Below are positions 23,965-34,649 of a stretch of DNA of 64,000 nucleotides, piece by piece. The DNA lies in contig JAJVDF010000017.1 of the NCBI GenBank assembly GCA_022410635.1, positions 3,712,601-3,776,600 of the forward strand. Reading direction: 5' to 3'. The DNA is from Tretioscincus oriximinensis. Taxonomy: Eukaryota > Chordata > Lepidosauria > Squamata > Gymnophthalmidae. The notes under the pieces are model-generated. The model was given only the letters and a program-made list of their open reading frames with translations. It did not search any database and was not told where the DNA came from. Numbering within the stretch: the first letter of the stretch is position 1; the number at the start of each line of letters is the position of its first letter. A program made the position numbers and the translations under genes.

Positions 23965-24440
23965 CTCTTTAAAAAATTATTTATTTTGTTTGAACTTTAG
24001 TACTGTCCTATACCCGAAAGTGTCAGGATAGTTAACAATAAAACAGAATTGATGTATTAAAACAGCAGTGTCTAGAAGTAGAGAAGGGAAAGCTATTTTT
24101 TCAACCAATGACCCAGTTAAAGAGGTGCACCTTAGTTTTCTGGATGTATACAGAGATTTGTGATTGTTGTACCTCAAGGGGAGACTATTCCATAGTTTGG
24201 GGGCTGTCACCAAGAATGCCTATCCCAGATTCCCACCCCCTTTGCTTCTGAAAGTGGTGGTTCACACAGGAGGGAGCCCTCCATAGATTTTAAGGCATTC
24301 CTTTAGATATTTGTGTGTTGAGTTATTTAGGGCCTTATATTGGATGAACCACAAATCTGTGGAGAAGCAGCTGCTTGAAGAATACATTGCTGAAAGTTCT
24401 GTTTCCCACATCTCTCTAGAAGATGAGAAAGGCAAACTAT
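23965..24440 (-). mobile_element. L2-like LINE 3' end
   Basis: Minus strand encodes VTAPKLWNSLPL, the conserved APKLWNSLP motif near the end of L2/CR1-type ORF2, followed by a 3' tail whose plus-strand form is TTATTTATTTTG..GTCCTATACCCGAAAGTGTC. Confidence 0.75.
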
Positions 24441-24449
24441 TTCTGTATT

Positions 24450-24530
24450 TTTGCTAAGAAAATGTCATGGGGGTGCTCCTGTGGCCAACAAGAACCAAGA
24501 CAGACTCGATGGTATCTAACAAGAAGTGCT
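24450..24530 (+). mobile_element. SINE family B tail
   Basis: GCTAAGAAAATGTCATGGGG, TGCTCCTGTGGCC and ACTCGATGGTATCTAACAAG match the tail of the 9058-9240 copy. Confidence 0.5.
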
Positions 24531-24860
24531 AGACATTATTGCTACTGCATGTCTCAGTGAATATTACATTATATACTGTATAATTTGTAGTGCATACCTT
24601 CATAACGCAATTCTAATATCCGCAATATTTTCTATTTTCATCATATGGAAATCAGTCTTGTTCTTATATATTCAAAGATCAATCCATTTCTTAACCATGA
24701 GATTAGTAAACAAACCACTTCTACCAAGCACAATACCATACATCACACAGCTAAACAGAAATAGTGATATAAATTTAAGTACTAATCTATATTAAGGTAC
24801 TTGCAAGTTTAGCAAAAATACTGTAAAATGTCAATCTCCTGAACAGTCCAGAGTCTAATC

Positions 24861-24972
24861 CTATTAATAGTTCTCAGTTGTCAGCTGTCAAATGATGCAG
24901 AATGCCTCATGGAGGCATATCTCATGAAGTAATAGGCTATTCCAGAGCTAAAACAAGAGATTGTCTCAGCTG
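24861..24972 (+). promoter_or_regulatory. Candidate myogenic control region upstream of HSPB3 (MEF2-type site and E-boxes)
   Basis: CTATTAATAG at 24861-24870 fits the MEF2 consensus YTA(A/T)4TAR at every position. CAGCTG E-boxes, the type bound by MyoD family factors, are at 24882-24887 and 24967-24972. All lie 100-210 bases upstream of the HSPB3 start codon. HSPB3 is known to be muscle-restricted and induced during myogenic differentiation, so the arrangement makes sense. I see no clear TATA box. Binding is inferred from sequence only. Confidence 0.45.
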
Positions 24973-25071
24973 ACCAAATAGTATGTAACTGGATGTACAA
25001 CTAGAAAGACTGCTTTCTTGGTCAGGTATTCCTTCTGTTCAAAAACACAGCAGATTATCACTATTGAAGCA

Positions 25072-25518
25072 ATGGATGAAGTAGTTATTCAGCATTGTGT
25101 GGAAACTCCAGTACGCTACCAGGAGCATTTTGCTGATCAAGATTTGGAAATAAACAGATTAGAGCATTCTCTTTATGCTTTGCCAGGTCCTGCCACATCT
25201 CCTCAGACAAAGAATAGGCATGCAGCCACCAGCACCATTGAAGCAAAGCAGAATGACTCGGATGAAGAAAATATTAAATTTCAAGTTTTATTAGACGTTG
25301 TGCAGTTTTGTCCTGAAGATGTTATTATTCAGATCTTTGAAGGATGGCTCCTGATCAAAGCCCAGCATGGACCCAGGATGGACGAACATGGCTTCATAGC
25401 AAGGAGCTTCACTAGACAGTATCAGTTGCCAGAAGGGATTGAAACAAAGGATCTGAATGCTTTCTTCTGCCACGATGGTATTTTGGTTATTGAAACGAAG
25501 ACTTTCGGCAAGAAATGA
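25072..25518 (+). CDS. HSPB3: Heat shock protein beta-3 (small heat-shock protein)
   Basis: Uninterrupted 148-codon frame; mammalian HSPB3 is about 150 residues and also intronless in its coding part. The N-terminus carries the family signature [10 protein letters not shown] (residues 11-20) and LYALPGP (34-40). The alpha-crystallin domain runs from about residue 67 to 142, with [27 protein letters not shown] and [19 protein letters not shown]115 in FTRQY aligns with the structurally critical Arg120 of alphaB-crystallin. The C-terminus stops soon after the last beta strand and has no I-x-I tail, as expected for HSPB3, which pairs with HSPB2 in muscle rather than forming large oligomers. The ATG at 25072 was chosen because its N-terminus matches the family and its context is strong (purine at -3, G at +4). 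The frame stays open upstream to at least 25018 but has no earlier ATG there. SNX18 lies about 10 kb downstream in the same orientation, supporting orthology. A weak ATTAAA polyadenylation candidate is at 26513. Confidence 0.97.
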   Translation: MDEVVIQHCVETPVRYQEHFADQDLEINRLEHSLYALPGPATSPQTKNRHAATSTIEAKQNDSDEENIKFQVLLDVVQFCPEDVIIQIFEGWLLIKAQHGPRMDEHGFIARSFTRQYQLPEGIETKDLNAFFCHDGILVIETKTFGKK

Positions 25519-28500
25519 GTCGTAGAATGAGAAACTGGTACTATTATAAATACTATTACTATAATTTAAACAAACTTGTACTGTGGTGTCCAGTATACAA
25601 AATTCTTATAATAATGAAGACAAAGGCAAGCTTTTGCATATTTTATTCAGTTTGTTGGGCTTGATTGTTTGATGCAAAAGTCAGTAGTTGCTTGTTGGCA
25701 AATGCATATATATAGTCTACTCTGAGCAGTATGTTTCAAAAGATGGAGAAGAGAGTGTGACATAAAAGATTAGTAGTTTTAAGGAACTTGCAGTCACAGA
25801 GAAACACTAAACTGTACCTTTTACCAAAATACAATGATTATGCTTGAATTTGCATGTACACAATCTCTGCACAGATAAACAAATCAGACATGAGAAATTC
25901 AGAGTTCCTATATAATTAGGCAGAATTACCCCAAAATGTTTCCAGCAGGCATGAGGTGTATCTAGTTTATTGGTGTTTGCTGATTAACGGGCAATATTTG
26001 TCCTATAGTGGCTGGAAAAGGCAAATGGATATTATTCAACTACGATTTCCAGGCCCTGGTCACATTTAAATTTTAATCCAGTTTCCATCCACTTTCAAAG
26101 TGAGAGAACACATCTACAACATAATGAACTGTTTTTGTTTATATTTTTGGCATTCGGAAACTTAGAAAAACAACCTTTAGGTTAGATAATATGAAAGGAA
26201 AAATACTTTTTAATATGCTGTTGTTTTTCCATTATGAAAATGCACTGAAACTGTGACCAGACCCTCAATGCATGGAGAAATAATTTATTGTTGTTAATTA
26301 CTGGGCAGCCTAGTGTTTCACTACCAAGACTTGTCATCTGTGTTGTTCAAAACACTTCACCATTCTGCTTTTGTGAGGACAGCAGCTGTTTAGACTGCTT
26401 CCTTTCAAGTGTTATTAAGATGACTGATGGACTATGAATAGTAAAGGAATTTACAAGGGAAAGAGCCAACCTAAACACAGAGCTTCAGTGCAGACAGTTG
26501 TCATTTGGATGTATTAAAAGACAGTTTTGTCTCTGTTAATTTATCTAAATTAATGAACTGTTGTGTTCTCACTGGGGGAAGGAGAGTGAGGGTTGGGAGA
26601 AAAGTGAAATTCATGAGAATCATCGCAGTGGCAGTTTAGTGGCAGTTTAGCGGCAGTTTAGCGGTCACACTCTCCCCAAGAAGTCGCATTAAACTGACAG
26701 TACTGTTCCTGTGCCATCAGGTTAAAGAGCCCCATTCATGCACTGAGCAGTCTTCCCCCCCCCCCCCTCTTGAAGTTCTCCTCCCCTGACATGTGTCTGA
26801 GGAAGGGGGGACTTTGCAGAGACACGGCAGGAGGAACCCAAGCTCAGCCAGGCTGTTTTGAGCATGTAGCCAGAGAGAGCTTCTTTTTCACATGCTCATT
26901 TTTCTGCAGGTTTACACCTGGACAAAATTGAAGGTATTCTGGACTCTTAGGAAGTCCATGGCACCCCGCAAACATTGGCCAGCCCTTGTGGCTATGGACA
27001 TCGCAAGGATATCCTCCAATTGCTGCTATTGCTTTTGACATTAGCATCTGTGCAAAAATCAAACTGCTATCAAAACTGGCAGAAGGAGATCCCTAGGATC
27101 TTGATGGCCACAGCTTGGGGGTGCTATAGGTTTCCTAGGAGTCCAGTACATCCCCATCTACAACCAGCTCTCCAGACCTGAACTTCTAATCAAACAGCAG
27201 GTCCATCCAATGAGAGGATTAGGGCAGACTGAAAGGATTAGAGCCTCATCAGGGTTCGCCTCCCAGGAATTCCCACTGGCAAGGGGTAAATGTCTGTGGC
27301 AGGGGAGGGGGAGGGGGAGGAGGGGGTTTCACTATGAGGGACCCCATAGGGACTATACCCACTCACAAACTCTACCAAATTGGCAGCAACATCGCCTTCA
27401 ATCCACCCCATAATGTCACACATGTATAGCAATCCACTTGCTAAAAAGGTCATGGAATTTCTAGCTACGCAGTTTGTGTGATTCAACAGTGGGGAGTTTG
27501 TAAAATTTGAAAGAAAGCTTTGTGGGGGCATTAGTAATGTAAAATTGGCAAATCCTGTGAGACAACATGTAAAAATTCATTGGCTCTTGGCTCACAGAGA
27601 AACGCTTGGGAATTGTAGGAATGCTCACAGGGAATCCTGGGGATTGTAGTGAAGCAAGNACAGCAATGCTTTATGGAGCTCATCATGTGACCAGGTTGCT
27701 ATGTAATGTGTTGGAACAGCATGGAAGCTTTAAGGTACGTGGGGGCAGATGGCAAACACATTTTAAAAGAAATAGCGAGGCAAACCATGTTGTGAGGAAG
27801 CTTCCATAGTCAGTGCTGAGTATATGTGCATTGGGTTTATCAACATTTGCTATGGTTCTTTGGGGGAATTTCCTTCATGACTGTGAAACCAATGCATATT
27901 CATTCAGAGGAAATAAAAAAACAAATCAAGCCAATGCTTAGTGACACCACTTTAACACCCATTTTTCCCCTAGTGAGAACGTGGTTAAATATAGATAAAC
28001 ATCTTTAAAAAATTTTAAAAAGACTTCTAGATCCTTGAAAGAGCTTCTGTGAAAACACATTCTCTCAGATGTAATATCTTTTCTTGGTATGCTGAAACAG
28101 ATAAACACTAAAATCAAAGTGTCTCTTCCATCATTTACTTTAAAAGACTTGTTAGGGACAAGGCAGTTAGATTTTCATAGAATCTAAGAACATGTTGGAG
28201 GAATAACTTCTTTGGCTTTCTTATCCTCTCAGACTGCTACCTACCCCAACAGAAGCATGCATATTCACCAATGTTATTTGATTTTTCATGGCAGCTGTTG
28301 AACTGTTGAACTCACAATCATTGAAATGAGTCCATAGGAATTTGATGGTAATTTTTGGTGCAATTTAATGAGAATAGAAATCTTTTTAGGTTTTTTTTAA
28401 AAAAAGTTGTTAATTTTCAGAACTGGGAAGAATCTTCCTTTCCATCACATGATATTATGAAAAAGGAAACACATCAAAGGGGTTATTACTAAATGCTCAG

Positions 28501-28795
28501 CTAACCTGGCACTTCTTGTATAAAAGGATTGGAAAGAAACTGCCTAAATTGGCACTCACTATCTACACTTCTTTATCTATGACATGAATGCCTATCACAG
28601 CCACTGCTATGAAAGTGTTTCATTTTGATACTTGAAGAACGCAGTCTCATTGTCTCTGTGAGAATCTCCTATCAAACCAACCTTTACATTATACCAAGAT
28701 TTACATAGGCAATTATCTTGCTTCTCATTCAGCATGAACAAGCTACNTATAAAATTGTGATTTGTAGATATATTCAGCATCTACTCCTAATTACT
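25519..28795. other. HSPB3 downstream region and intergenic DNA
   Basis: No gene recognised. Holds a 3-copy 11-base tandem repeat GTGGCAGTTTA at 26628-26660, a run of C at about 26755-26767, and a G-rich tract at 27302-27326. The rest is unassigned. Confidence 0.45.
27302..27326 (+). other. G-quadruplex-prone tract
   Basis: Runs of 4, 5, 5, 2 and 5 G separated by single A, meeting the four-tract quadruplex pattern on the plus strand. Confidence 0.6.
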
Positions 28796-28799
28796 CTAG

Positions 28800-29080
28800 T
28801 AGTTAAGAGGTACAGTAGTACAGCGGTTAAAAGCCCTTGTGTTTCAGCAGAGATAGCAAGTTCAATCCTCTGTGTCAGTTCCCTCTGTAGAGAAGGGAGA
28901 GTGTCTATAGCTTCAGCTCTAGTCAACCCAGCTATTCAAAAGCAAGAAGTTGTGATTAGGGAATCATCACAGCATGGTGGAAAGAATAGAATTTTGGCAA
29001 AAATTAAAAATGTAAGCTGCTTGGAATCCTTTTGGTAGAGAAACGCAGAGCATAAAAACCCGGTTCTCCTCCTCCTCCAA
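28800..29080 (+). mobile_element. SINE family A copy
   Basis: Head AGTACAGCGGTTAAAAGCCC and CAAGTTCAATCCTC, body GTCAACCCAGCTATTCAAAA, tail GTAAGCTGCTTGGAATCC..GCATAAAAACCCGGTTCTCC then CTCCTCC. Same organisation as 17583-17830. Confidence 0.75.
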
Positions 29081-30270
29081 GGCTGTTTCCGTACTGACTT
29101 ACAAAGGAATGGTTTAAACAGCCCGCTCCAGCAAGTCCTGGTTACAAGGCCCAGAGGTAGAAGGAAGAATAGTGTAGCAGCAAAAATACATAGGTAAAAT
29201 TCTGATTTATGTGAAATGACCCTCAAAGGGCTCACCCACACACCCAGCCAACCCACCTACCTTTCTGGCTTACTTGCTCAGCCAGCTGACTGACAGCTGC
29301 AGCAAGGAGGCAAGGAAAGTACTGTTTGAGCAGCCCATCTACCCAGCCAGCAGGTGGCTGGCAGTGGCTGCAATGGCAGTGAGGAGACAGCAAGTGCCCT
29401 CACTCAGACTGCCCATCCCAGACCCAGGGTTAGGAGTGAGCTGTGGGCAGGAATGACCAAGTGAGGGGCTCCATTGCTATCTCCTTCCATCACAGCTCAC
29501 ACGTCAGATGCTGTGATGGATGGAAGAGAAGAGCTAGAAATCCACAAATTTTAAAAATCAGGTTACCAAAGCTAATTTGTTGACTTCTCCAGAATCTGGG
29601 GTGTCATCCTAAATTTATAGAGGGTTATCACATTCCAAATATCAAGGGTACCTGGCCATTTTAGGAGAGTTTGATGACCTATTAATATATTTTATCATAT
29701 CACAGTACTCACAAGGTTTGCATATTAAGAGATATTTCTTCTTGTACATCCAGCCTGCAAGGATGACGAAAAGATTCCTCAATAATAAGATAACCAAGGT
29801 TGGGGGGGGGGGGGAGATTTCAAAACCCTTTCAGACAAAATACATGAACCTTTTGGAAATATTGTACAATTTGCAACTCATGAGAAAATAATCAGGATTC
29901 AATAGGAAAGTGTTCTGGGATGCCAAATACATAGACATAATGGAGTATCTGGAAGCTGGGACAACTGTGAACTCTGTGTGGTATGAGTTAAACACTTGAG
30001 AAGACATTTCTGTCACGTTCTAAAATCCANTGGGTCAATAATCTTTCAACATGATAACATAGTGCACACTACCATCAAGGCTCTTGGTAATTCATTCTCA
30101 CAAGAATTGTCATCCATTTATTTTCTCTGTTTATCAATTATGTGTACTTGTTCATGACTATTCAACCAACTATATGAACAGACGATCTGTAAGTGCATAT
30201 TTTGTTATGTTGTGTAACATAGTTGCTAAAAATTAAAATTTAAAAATATACAGAATACATAACACAAAAC
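29081..30270. other. Intergenic, nothing recognised
   Basis: Run of 13 G at 29802-29814. Otherwise no recognisable features. Confidence 0.45.
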
Positions 30271-30274
30271 CTAT

Positions 30275-30365
30275 CTGAAGATTAAGAAGTAGACTTGTCT
30301 ACGAAAGCTCATGCCACCTACCTTCTTCTTCTTAGTCTTATCTGAATCAAGATAATCTAGACAAG
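30275..30365 (+). repeat. Fold-back family, single arm
   Basis: AAGAAGTAGACTTGTCTACG, AAGCTCATGCCACCTACCTT and TTCTTAGTCTTATCTGAATC match the right arm of the family. Confidence 0.65.
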
Positions 30366-31221
30366 CCCAGTACATGCATAGACAGTCAAAGCCCTGTAGG
30401 CTTTCTGAAGGATCTTTTGACTTCCTTAGACAGCATTTAGGCTTCCAACAAACCTCTATTCTTTTTGCCTAAGCAAAGGGCGCACCCTAGTGCTTGCCTT
30501 TCTCAAAGTGTCTTTCTCCTTCCAAGCCAAAGCCGAGAAGATGTTGTGTCTGGCTGGTCCTTCTAAGGATCTTGCTTCTCTTTTCAAAATCAGTAGCATC
30601 TCCAGCAACATCTACTATGTTCCACCTCTCAGGTTAGGAACTCAGGGTTGCTGAACAAACATCGGAGGCTGAGCAGGGGCGGNTAACAAGACAGGAGTAA
30701 CAAATGTCCAGATATCCAACTTTTCACCCTCCTTGCTGAGAGAAATAATTTAATCAGTTAGGAAATACTCTTGAGGAGGCTTCTTGTCGGAAAGTCAATG
30801 TGGGTTGGGGTATTTCAATGCCTCCTCCAGCACCATATTGATCCTTAATCTACAAAAGCAGGCCATATCTTAGATACCCATCAGACAGCTTACTTTGATA
30901 GTAGTTGAAATGTGTCAGCAGTATTTTCGATAACGGCCAATTTATTTTATTTTATACTGTGTATTAATTCCCGTTTATATCTTACCTTATAGCATAAGTT
31001 CTCAGAGAAGATTATAGCAGGTAAAAACAATACTAAGGAAGCTCAATGTGCAGGGTCAATTCTTGCTTCACCATACATATGATTTTAAACTATTTTAAAC
31101 CCTGAAGAACCTGGACAAAAAAATCAGAAAAACTAGGTTTGAACTGGAATGAATACAAGACTTTTTAAATTTAGTAGTTTCTTCAGATTGACAATGGAGG
31201 AGGAGGATTACATAACCACTA

Positions 31222-31254
31222 GATAGGTAGATAGATAGATAGATAGATAGATAG
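31222..31254 (+). repeat. (TAGA)n microsatellite
   Basis: About eight tetranucleotide units. Confidence 0.95.
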
Positions 31255-31429
31255 CATTCAGAAAGCAGTGGAGTCAAGAGGAAGCCTTTAGAAACTCTGG
31301 GTCATTTCGGGACTGAACATTGAACAGACTGCTAATGCTTAATATTAAAAAGTTTACAGAGTAGTTTTTAAATTGGATTGAGTGTGTAATAATAACAATG
31401 ACAACCTATTATTATTTCTTGACAAAACC

Positions 31430-31910
31430 AACAGTACACACAGCAAACTAGATTATTATGTTGGATTTTGTACATTATCACAAGTCAGATGCATCTAAGA
31501 CTGTGTGATATAATGTCGAATGATGCAAGCCGAGCCCAGGAAGGTGGCCTTTTGCAGTTGACAAGTGGTAGTTTTGTTAACACCTTTTTTCCAAGTGCCT
31601 GCCAGAGTCTTTAGGTACTGTACCCAGTGTGCCAATTACTACTGGGACCACCTATATTGGCTCATGCCAAAGTTTTTGCAATTCAATCTTTAAGTCCTTA
31701 TATCTGATGAGTTTTTCTAATTGTTTCTCATCGATTCCGCTGTCACCGGGTATGGCAACATCAATTAGCCATACTGTTTTTCTTCCACAGTCATGATGTC
31801 TGAGGCATTGTTCTAGAACCTTGTCTGTCTGAATTCGGAAGTCCCACAGTAGTGTCACATGTTCGTTTTAAACCACTTTTTCAGGCTTATGTTCCCACAG
31901 GGAAATGGTA
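31430..31910 (-). mobile_element. LINE ORF C-terminal fragment, possibly R2/R4-like
   Basis: Minus-strand frames read KPEKVVLNEHVTLLWDFRIQ, GRKTVWLIDVAIPGDSGID and KLIRYKDLKIELQKLWH, then broken VVPVVIGTLGTVPKD. This order (WDFxIQTD, IDVAxPGD, KYxDLxxELxKLW, VVPVVIGALGT) is that of a widespread animal LINE C-terminal domain, possibly of the restriction-like endonuclease class. The acidic residues expected before this block are changed, so it is inactive. Confidence 0.65.
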
Positions 31911-32495
31911 GTTGAGGCCTAAGTTTCTCATACCATATAAAAAAGAGTTGCAGCTTGAAAATACTACTTCAGTTGGTACGTGAAGGACATANGAGTTCAC
32001 GGGTTGTCATTTCCATTGACTCGAGGATCCTGGACAGGCTGGACTCAGCATGAGCATGTACAGAGTCCCCAAAGGTAACCAACGTTAGCTAAAAACTGGT
32101 CAATAAAGCATAGCTGCTCTTGGGGGGGGGGTTCTATGAGAAGTATACTGCAATTAATTTGACTAATTATCTCACTCCCCTGAAAGCTCCAATGATTTTT
32201 ACAGGGGTTAATACTGGTCAATCTTTTTTGACACAAGTCTAGGAAATAAATGAAAGAAAAAAATAGGTTGAGATGAGCGCCCTGATTTGTAAAGAAGCAT
32301 TCAGAAGATGAAATGCCAATTACCTCTCTCAGCTGATTGGCATGTGTTTGGTATGAATATGACAGTATAGTGAGCACATTTGTCAGGAATTAAATAGTAT
32401 GAATGTAGTAAAAATATCTTAAAATAAACAACTGTACCATGAATTTCAACATTCCAGTAAAGGGTTGTGTTTTTTTTAATATAAGAGAAGGTTTT

Positions 32496-32583
<88 letters not shown>

Positions 32584-32586
32584 AAA
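32496..32586 (+). repeat. (AAAG)n microsatellite
   Basis: About 22 nearly perfect AAAG units, a pure purine strand of about 90 bases. Confidence 0.97.
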
Positions 32587-32639
32587 GGGGTTCAGATCAA
32601 GAATGAAACAAAGTGGCTAGTGAATTGTATTGTTGCTTA

Positions 32640-33590
32640 CTGTTTTAGTTGAATTACATAACTGAATATCTATATAATTAGTTAAACAATGTGATGTACC
32701 TTAGTATGCATTGCAACTTTGAATCCAAAGCAAAGAACAGTGATAAGATAGATTAAGACCATGAGTAAAGCTAGAACTTTGGTAAAAGGATTTACACCTT
32801 TACTAAAGCAATTGAAGAAAGGAAGAGACAATTGGCTAGCAAGAGTTATAAGATTTTAATTGATCTGAAAAGTATGGAATTGGATAGGTTGAAAAAAATA
32901 ATGGAACACAGATGTGAATCTAAATAGAGGACATATAAAATATATGTGGTAAGAATATAAGAGGAGCCATGCTAAAACAGGCCAGAGCCCATCTAGTCCA
33001 GCATTCTGTCTCATACAGAGGCCCACCAATCGCACCTGGGCAGTCTATAACAGAAGAAGGCAAAATCTTCAGCTGTTCTCGATGCCCTGCAAATGGCATT
33101 TCAATGAAATAATTAAAACTCAAAATTACAGAAATAGGGTATTAAGAATAAAATTAGCTCATGGATGGTGCAGAACACATACGCAGATGGCACTGCAGAA
33201 TGGTTCAGGGACTTTCTTGCATTTATGGTGGTTTTGCGATTATGTTCATATTATTTGGGAAGAAATAATGAGACAAATGTTATTTTGATAACAAAGTTCA
33301 TTTGGTCAAGGAAACAGTGTTATTAATTCTGAATGACATGTTTAAGTGGAGATGACTTTTATATGGCAAAACAATTAATGACAGAGGGTCAGCATTTATG
33401 ATATTGGTNAGGGAACAAAAGAATGGAAAATTAAAAAAAAAAGCAGTTGTATTTAATAGAATAGTACAAGTCGGAATAGATTGGGGAGCAGCTTTCTGGA
33501 AGCTGCTAGAACAGGTCCAAGGATGATGCAGCTAAAATGAAAAAGATTGAGTGCAGAAAAAGAGATTTTATATTTTTAAAAATAGNTTTG
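32640..33590 (+). mobile_element. Degenerate L1 ORF2 fragment split by a family D repeat
   Basis: After the interruption the plus strand reads LRIKLAHGWCRTHTQMALQN and GTFLHLWWFCDYVHIIWEEI, the L1 ORF2 C-terminal C..C/HLWW.C motif region. Before it, LLKQLKKGRDNWLA and KSMELDRLKKI look like upstream L1 sequence. The 3' end is about 33590. Confidence 0.65.
32950..33105 (+). repeat. Family D repeat inserted in L1
   Basis: ATAAGAGGAGCCATGCTAAA, CCCATCTAGTCCAGCATTCT and CCCTGCAAATGGCATTTCA match the other family D copies. Confidence 0.7.
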
Positions 33591-33599
33591 ATTGTTCAG

Positions 33600-33812
33600 T
33601 TGTTTAAATATTTATTTATACTTTTACCCCCACCCTATTCTCGAAGGTCTCCGGCCGGACAACCAAAGGGCGGCATGCTGTGAAGTATGCGGAGCTGAGA
33701 GAGTTCTAAAGAACTGTGATTGGGCCAAGATTACCCAGCTGGCTTCANGGAGGAGTGTCGAATCGAACTGGGAGACCACGAGATACGAGTCCAGCACTCT
33801 AACCACTGAATT
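33600..33812 (-). mobile_element. tRNA-headed SINE, family C, with L2-type tail
   Basis: Minus strand: AGTGGTTAGAGTGCTGGACT (tRNA-like head), CCCAGTTCGATTCGACAC (B-box-like), GAAGCCAGCTGGGTAATCTT, CACAGTTCTTTAGAACTCTC, then a tail at 33605-33660 resembling the 3' end of the L2-type LINE copies in this window. Confidence 0.8.
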
Positions 33813-33814
33813 TA

Positions 33815-34110
33815 CAGTTAGAAACCTGAGAATAACAGAGACGATCCTAAGAATGTTACAGATACAGATGGGGTGCCAGACATAAACAATGACAAACTGG
33901 CAGTTTCCTGTTTCTCTAGCTCCTGGCAGAATTCCTGCTTCCTGTTTTGTGGTTTTAAGTTGTGCTTCTGCAGGTTTTTCTATGCTGCTTTTTCACAGTG
34001 GCAAGTGCATGGTATAAAATCATGGAAGCATAGCAGCTTCCTGAAGCTGGCAATTGTAGCAGCAGTCCAATAGTGTAAAAAGTGAAACAGAGCTGCTGTT
34101 GTGCTCCCAG
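33815..34110. other. SNX18 upstream DNA, nothing recognised
   Basis: Transition from AT-rich repeats to the SNX18 promoter area; no repeat family identified. Confidence 0.4.
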
Positions 34111-34118
34111 CGGTGACT

Positions 34119-34206
34119 GCTGGGAAGTGTAGTCACAGCAGCAGGCAGTCTTTTATGCCCAGCCTGCATGAGCCCCCGCCCTGCGGACAACAGCTCCCAG
34201 CCTGCA
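34119..34206. promoter_or_regulatory. Two ZNF143/THAP11-like sites upstream of SNX18
   Basis: GACTACACTTCCCAGC (minus strand, 34119-34134) and ACAACAGCTCCCAGCCTGCA (plus strand, 34187-34206) both resemble the ACTACAATTCCCAGCATGCA promoter motif bound by ZNF143 and THAP11. They face each other about 50 bases apart, roughly 1.3 kb upstream of the SNX18 ATG. Similar words also occur in vertebrate repeats, so function is not certain. Confidence 0.35.
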
Positions 34207-34649
34207 CTGAAACTAGCCCTGGGAGGGAAGAAGCCTTTTGTAGCCAATCTGCGCCTCGCTCCGCCCACGGGAAACATTTCTGCTGCTAGAGGGAAGATGG
34301 AAGAGCCACCTGTATAATGAATGATAAGAAAGTCTCCTTTCTTTTTTGTTTTCCCAGAGGCTGAGGTGGGGAGGGAGGGGAGTTTATGTCGTTTAGTGAT
34401 TGTTCGGTGGCTGCTGCTGCTGGGCGCCCTGCTGCCTCTACAGGGCTGGAAGGCTGCCAGGAGCAAAACCCCGACTTCTGCTCGGAACACAAAAGCCCCA
34501 TTGCGGTCAGTTCTCCAGCACTTAGCAAACCTCCTTGTCTAGAGCAGCCGGCTGGGGCCACCAGGCACTTGCCCTGGGCGCAGTTACCTCGACGTCTTTT
34601 TNAAAAAATAATAATTTTAAATACCATGCCATGCCCGGCAGCCCCCCAT

